NCBI RefSeq assembly: GCF_009469595.2
Contig: NZ_SSXV01000011.1
Span: 62,001 to 126,000, forward strand
Source: Thauera sp. 2A1
Lineage (GTDB): Bacteria > Pseudomonadota > Gammaproteobacteria > Burkholderiales > Rhodocyclaceae
Direction: 5' to 3'
Length of the DNA: 64,000 bases
Shown here: in pieces, positions 61,879-64,000 of the stretch
Layout: every line of letters begins with the position of its first letter
How positions within the stretch are numbered: position 1 is the first letter of the stretch
Translations under genes and position numbers: made by a program
The notes under the pieces: generated by a model
What the model was told of the DNA's origin: nothing
Seen by the model: the letters and a program-made list of their open reading frames with translations, nothing else
Databases searched by the model: none

Positions 61879-63033
61879 TCAGGTAAAGACCTGGAAATCG
61901 GCGTAGCCCAGGTCGGCGGTCGCGCCCTTGACGGCGACGATCTGCACCGCAGCGCCGGCGCCGTTGCCATCGGCGTCGTAGTAGAGCTTGCCGCCGGCGG
62001 GATCGAAGATCAGGTAGTCGTTGGCGTCCATCGCCACCTTGCCGCGCACGAAGTTGTCAGGCCCGATGCCGCCTGCCAGGCTGGTGAATACGGTCGTGTC
62101 GAAGGCAATGCGGTCGCCGGCTTCGAAGTCCATGATGGTGTCGGCGCCACCGGTCGCGAGGTTGTCGAAGACGAACGTGTCGCTGCCCGCAGCGCCGACC
62201 AGATGATCCTTTCCCGCGCCGCCGGCGAGCACGTCGTTGCCCGCGCCGCCAAACACCCAGTCGTTGCCTGCCCCCCCCGCCAGGCGATCGGCGCCGACGG
62301 TGCCGCAGATGAAATCGTTGGCACCGTTCAGGCCGGTAGCCAGCGCATCGAAACCTTCGGTCTGAATCGCCGCGAACAGCACCCCGGCATCCGCCTTCAG
62401 GCCATCGACACTGCCTGCGACCGCATAGTGCAGATCCGCGTCGTGCGCGGCGGCACTCGTCGCCGTCCCCCATTCGACGCTGCGCACCTTTCCCGTGAGC
62501 TCGCCCGCGGAGCTCAACGCGGCATTGCCGATCAGGGTGAGGTAATTCCACTCGTGCGCCGGCGTGGCGGGATCGTCCGTGCTCCACGCCAGGGTCATCG
62601 TCCGGATCCTGCCGCTCAGTGCGCCGGTCGCCATGTCCAGCGTCAGCTTGCCGGTCCACACCTCGGCCGTCTGGTCATTGCCGAAACCCAGCCGATTCGC
62701 GCTCAGCGCCGATGTGCTGCCGCTCGCCAGGCCGATCTGGACCTTGCCGTAAGCTTCCAGCCAGGCATCCGCGGATTCGAGCAGGATATGGTCCAGGACG
62801 AGCGAGGCGCCGCGCTGGCGCGCCACATCGCCGTGCAGCAGGACGCCGTCCGCCCAGCTTGCGTCGAGCGCAGACGCCGACCAGCAAAGGCTCGTCGGCA
62901 GCGTGCCGGACACCGTCCGCGCCATCCGCGGCAATCCGGCGAAAATCACCTCGTTCATCTGCACGGCGTAGTCGGCGTACGTAAATCCGGGATCGATGCG
63001 GGCGCTATCGTTGATGTTCTTGAACCGGGTCAT
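61879..63033 (-). CDS. RTX-type calcium-binding protein, probably type I secreted
   Basis: A 384-residue protein without an N-terminal signal. Residues ~1-230 are an unrecognised Ala/Thr-rich beta domain. From ~245 come GGxGxDxxx RTX nonapeptides (GGAGNDWVF, GGAGNDVLA, GGAGKDHLV), then the type I secretion C-terminus (DTIMDFEAGDRIAFDT ... YLIFDPAGGKLYYDADG ... ALADFQVFT-like end DLGYADFQVFT). It probably leaves the cell through an ABC/HlyD/TolC exporter encoded elsewhere. Function of the N-terminal part unknown. Confidence 0.85.
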   Translation of the reverse strand: MTRFKNINDSARIDPGFTYADYAVQMNEVIFAGLPRMARTVSGTLPTSLCWSASALDASWADGVLLHGDVARQRGASLVLDHILLESADAWLEAYGKVQIGLASGSTSALSANRLGFGNDQTAEVWTGKLTLDMATGALSGRIRTMTLAWSTDDPATPAHEWNYLTLIGNAALSSAGELTGKVRSVEWGTATSAAAHDADLHYAVAGSVDGLKADAGVLFAAIQTEGFDALATGLNGANDFICGTVGADRLAGGAGNDWVFGGAGNDVLAGGAGKDHLVGAAGSDTFVFDNLATGGADTIMDFEAGDRIAFDTTVFTSLAGGIGPDNFVRGKVAMDANDYLIFDPAGGKLYYDADGNGAGAAVQIVAVKGATADLGYADFQVFT

Positions 63034-63110
63034 ATGGCCCCTCCATCGAGCGTTCTACGGCATCCGGGACTGGAAGTTTAGCCGCTGGAAGAAGACACCG
63101 TGCGCTGGCC

Positions 63111-64000
63111 TCACCCTGCGCCGCTCTGCCTCGCGCCTCCCTCCCCCACGCCTCCCTCCCAATACCCGGAGGTGTTGTAGATCGCCTTCAGGTAATCGAT
63201 GAAGCGCCGCACCTTGGCCGGCAGGAAGCGCTGATGCGGATACACCGCCTGGATGTCGTAGCTCGGCACGGCAAACTCGTCGAGCACGGTGACCAGCTCG
63301 CCGCGCTTGAGCTCGGACTGGATCTCCCAGGTCGAGCGCCAGCCGATGCCCAGGCCCTGCTTGACCCAGCCGTAGAGCAACTCGCCGTCGTTGCAGTCGA
63401 GGTCGCCATCTACGCGCACCGCGAACAGCCGGCCATCGCGCACGAAGCTCCAGCCGCGCTGCTGGCCGCCCTGCAGGTTGAAGGCGAGGCAGTTGTGGCG
63501 CACGAGGTCTTCGGGCACGCGCGGCACGCCGTGGCGTTCGAAGTAGTCCGGCGTACCGCATACCACGCGCCGGTTCGGATACAGGCGCACCGCGACGTAG
63601 TTGGGATCGGTGACCTCGCCGATGCGGATCGCCATGTCGTAGCCCTCGCGCACCAGGTCGACGACGCTGTCGGTGAAATTGAAGGACATCTTCAGCTCGG
63701 GATGCATCGCCTTGAATGCCGGCGCGTGCGGCGCGACGTGGCGGCGACCGAATGCGGCCGGCGCCGACACCACCAGATGCCCGCGCACGACCTTGCGGCC
63801 GGCGCTCACCGCGCTCTCCACCGCGTCGAACTCGCGCAGCAAGGCGCGGCACTGGTCGAGAAACTGCTCGCCGAGATCGGTCAGCGTCAGCCCGCGGGTA
63901 GAGCGGTGCATCAGCTTGACGCCGAGGCGCTGCTCGAGCGCATCGAGCCGGCGCCCCATCACCACGGGCGTTACCCCCTCCACCAGGGCGGCGGAAGCGA
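63111..64000 (-). CDS. LysR-family regulator, 5' end outside the window
   Basis: The coding frame is open to base 64000, so the first codons lie beyond the window. What is present is most of the helix-turn-helix (ASAALVEGVTPVVMGRRLDALE), then KLMHRSTRGLTLTDLGEQFL and the effector domain (GHLVVSAPAAFGRRHVAPHA), followed by FNFTDSVVDLVREGYDMAIR. This is the CrgA/PA0477-like branch. About 296 residues are visible. Its target is not in the window, or is the adjacent RTX gene on the same strand (78 bases downstream), which is unlikely to be an operon partner. Confidence 0.85.
   Translation of the reverse strand, partial: ASAALVEGVTPVVMGRRLDALEQRLGVKLMHRSTRGLTLTDLGEQFLDQCRALLREFDAVESAVSAGRKVVRGHLVVSAPAAFGRRHVAPHAPAFKAMHPELKMSFNFTDSVVDLVREGYDMAIRIGEVTDPNYVAVRLYPNRRVVCGTPDYFERHGVPRVPEDLVRHNCLAFNLQGGQQRGWSFVRDGRLFAVRVDGDLDCNDGELLYGWVKQGLGIGWRSTWEIQSELKRGELVTVLDEFAVPSYDIQAVYPHQRFLPAKVRRFIDYLKAIYNTSGYWEGGVGEGGARQSGAG

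Overview
The window is a GC-rich, densely coded bacterial chromosome segment with short intergenic gaps and many 4-base stop/start overlaps. The gene families (PobR/PobA, a MobA-like hydroxylase, BenE, DUF3025, DUF5924, DUF2789, PKHD-type hydroxylase, CopR/CusR-type copper genes) point to a betaproteobacterium, most likely of the Rhodocyclales (Azoarcus/Thauera-like) or a related aromatic-degrading lineage. That placement is inference from gene content and base composition. No rRNA, tRNA, transposase, integrase or CRISPR array was seen.

Layout. 1-222: tail of a PKHD-type hydroxylase. 316-6070 (minus): a heavy-metal RND efflux operon in the order membrane-fusion protein, RND pump, DUF3240, outer-membrane factor. 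6363-8590 (plus): FeoB followed by a FeoA-domain protein, with a Fur-like site upstream. 8630-10907 (minus): AzlC/AzlD and a BenE-type benzoate transporter. 11054-14031: small secreted proteins, DUF3025 and an atypical CDF-family transporter.

14051-32864 is a copper island. It holds DUF411, a CopS/CopR-type two-component system, a protein-kinase-like gene, a P1B copper ATPase, Met-rich and other small secreted proteins, a TolC-type lipoprotein, a multicopper oxidase, a cupredoxin, a His-tailed DMT transporter and a CusF-CusC-CusB-CusA set. Four copies of one operator (TGTAAT, six bases, GTCAG, with a left inverted arm) precede copRS/the kinase-like gene, the ATPase, the secreted protein/oxidase operon and the cus operon, which ties them into one regulon. 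Export from the cytoplasm (ATPase), periplasmic Cu(I) binding and oxidation (small proteins, oxidase, cupredoxin), and trans-envelope efflux (CusCBA) would act together.

32938-39722 is an aromatic island: pobR-pobA (4-hydroxybenzoate to protocatechuate), then a LysR regulator divergent from a 3-hydroxybenzoate 4-monooxygenase-like gene, followed by a carboxymuconolactone-decarboxylase-family protein and a class III extradiol dioxygenase. 39901-49120 holds a J-domain protein, an FAD oxidoreductase, a cyclase-FHA protein, a PRPP-synthetase/AMP-phosphorylase-like pair, an Hsp70 relative, NudC and a potassium channel. 49521-53515 holds envelope proteins and a patatin. 53612-56771 is a LysR regulator with a DODA-type dioxygenase, cytochrome b561 and esterase operon. 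56787-64000 holds a chemoreceptor-like protein, DUF2789, a polar amino acid ABC transporter, an RlmN-like radical SAM enzyme, an RTX-type protein and a truncated LysR regulator.
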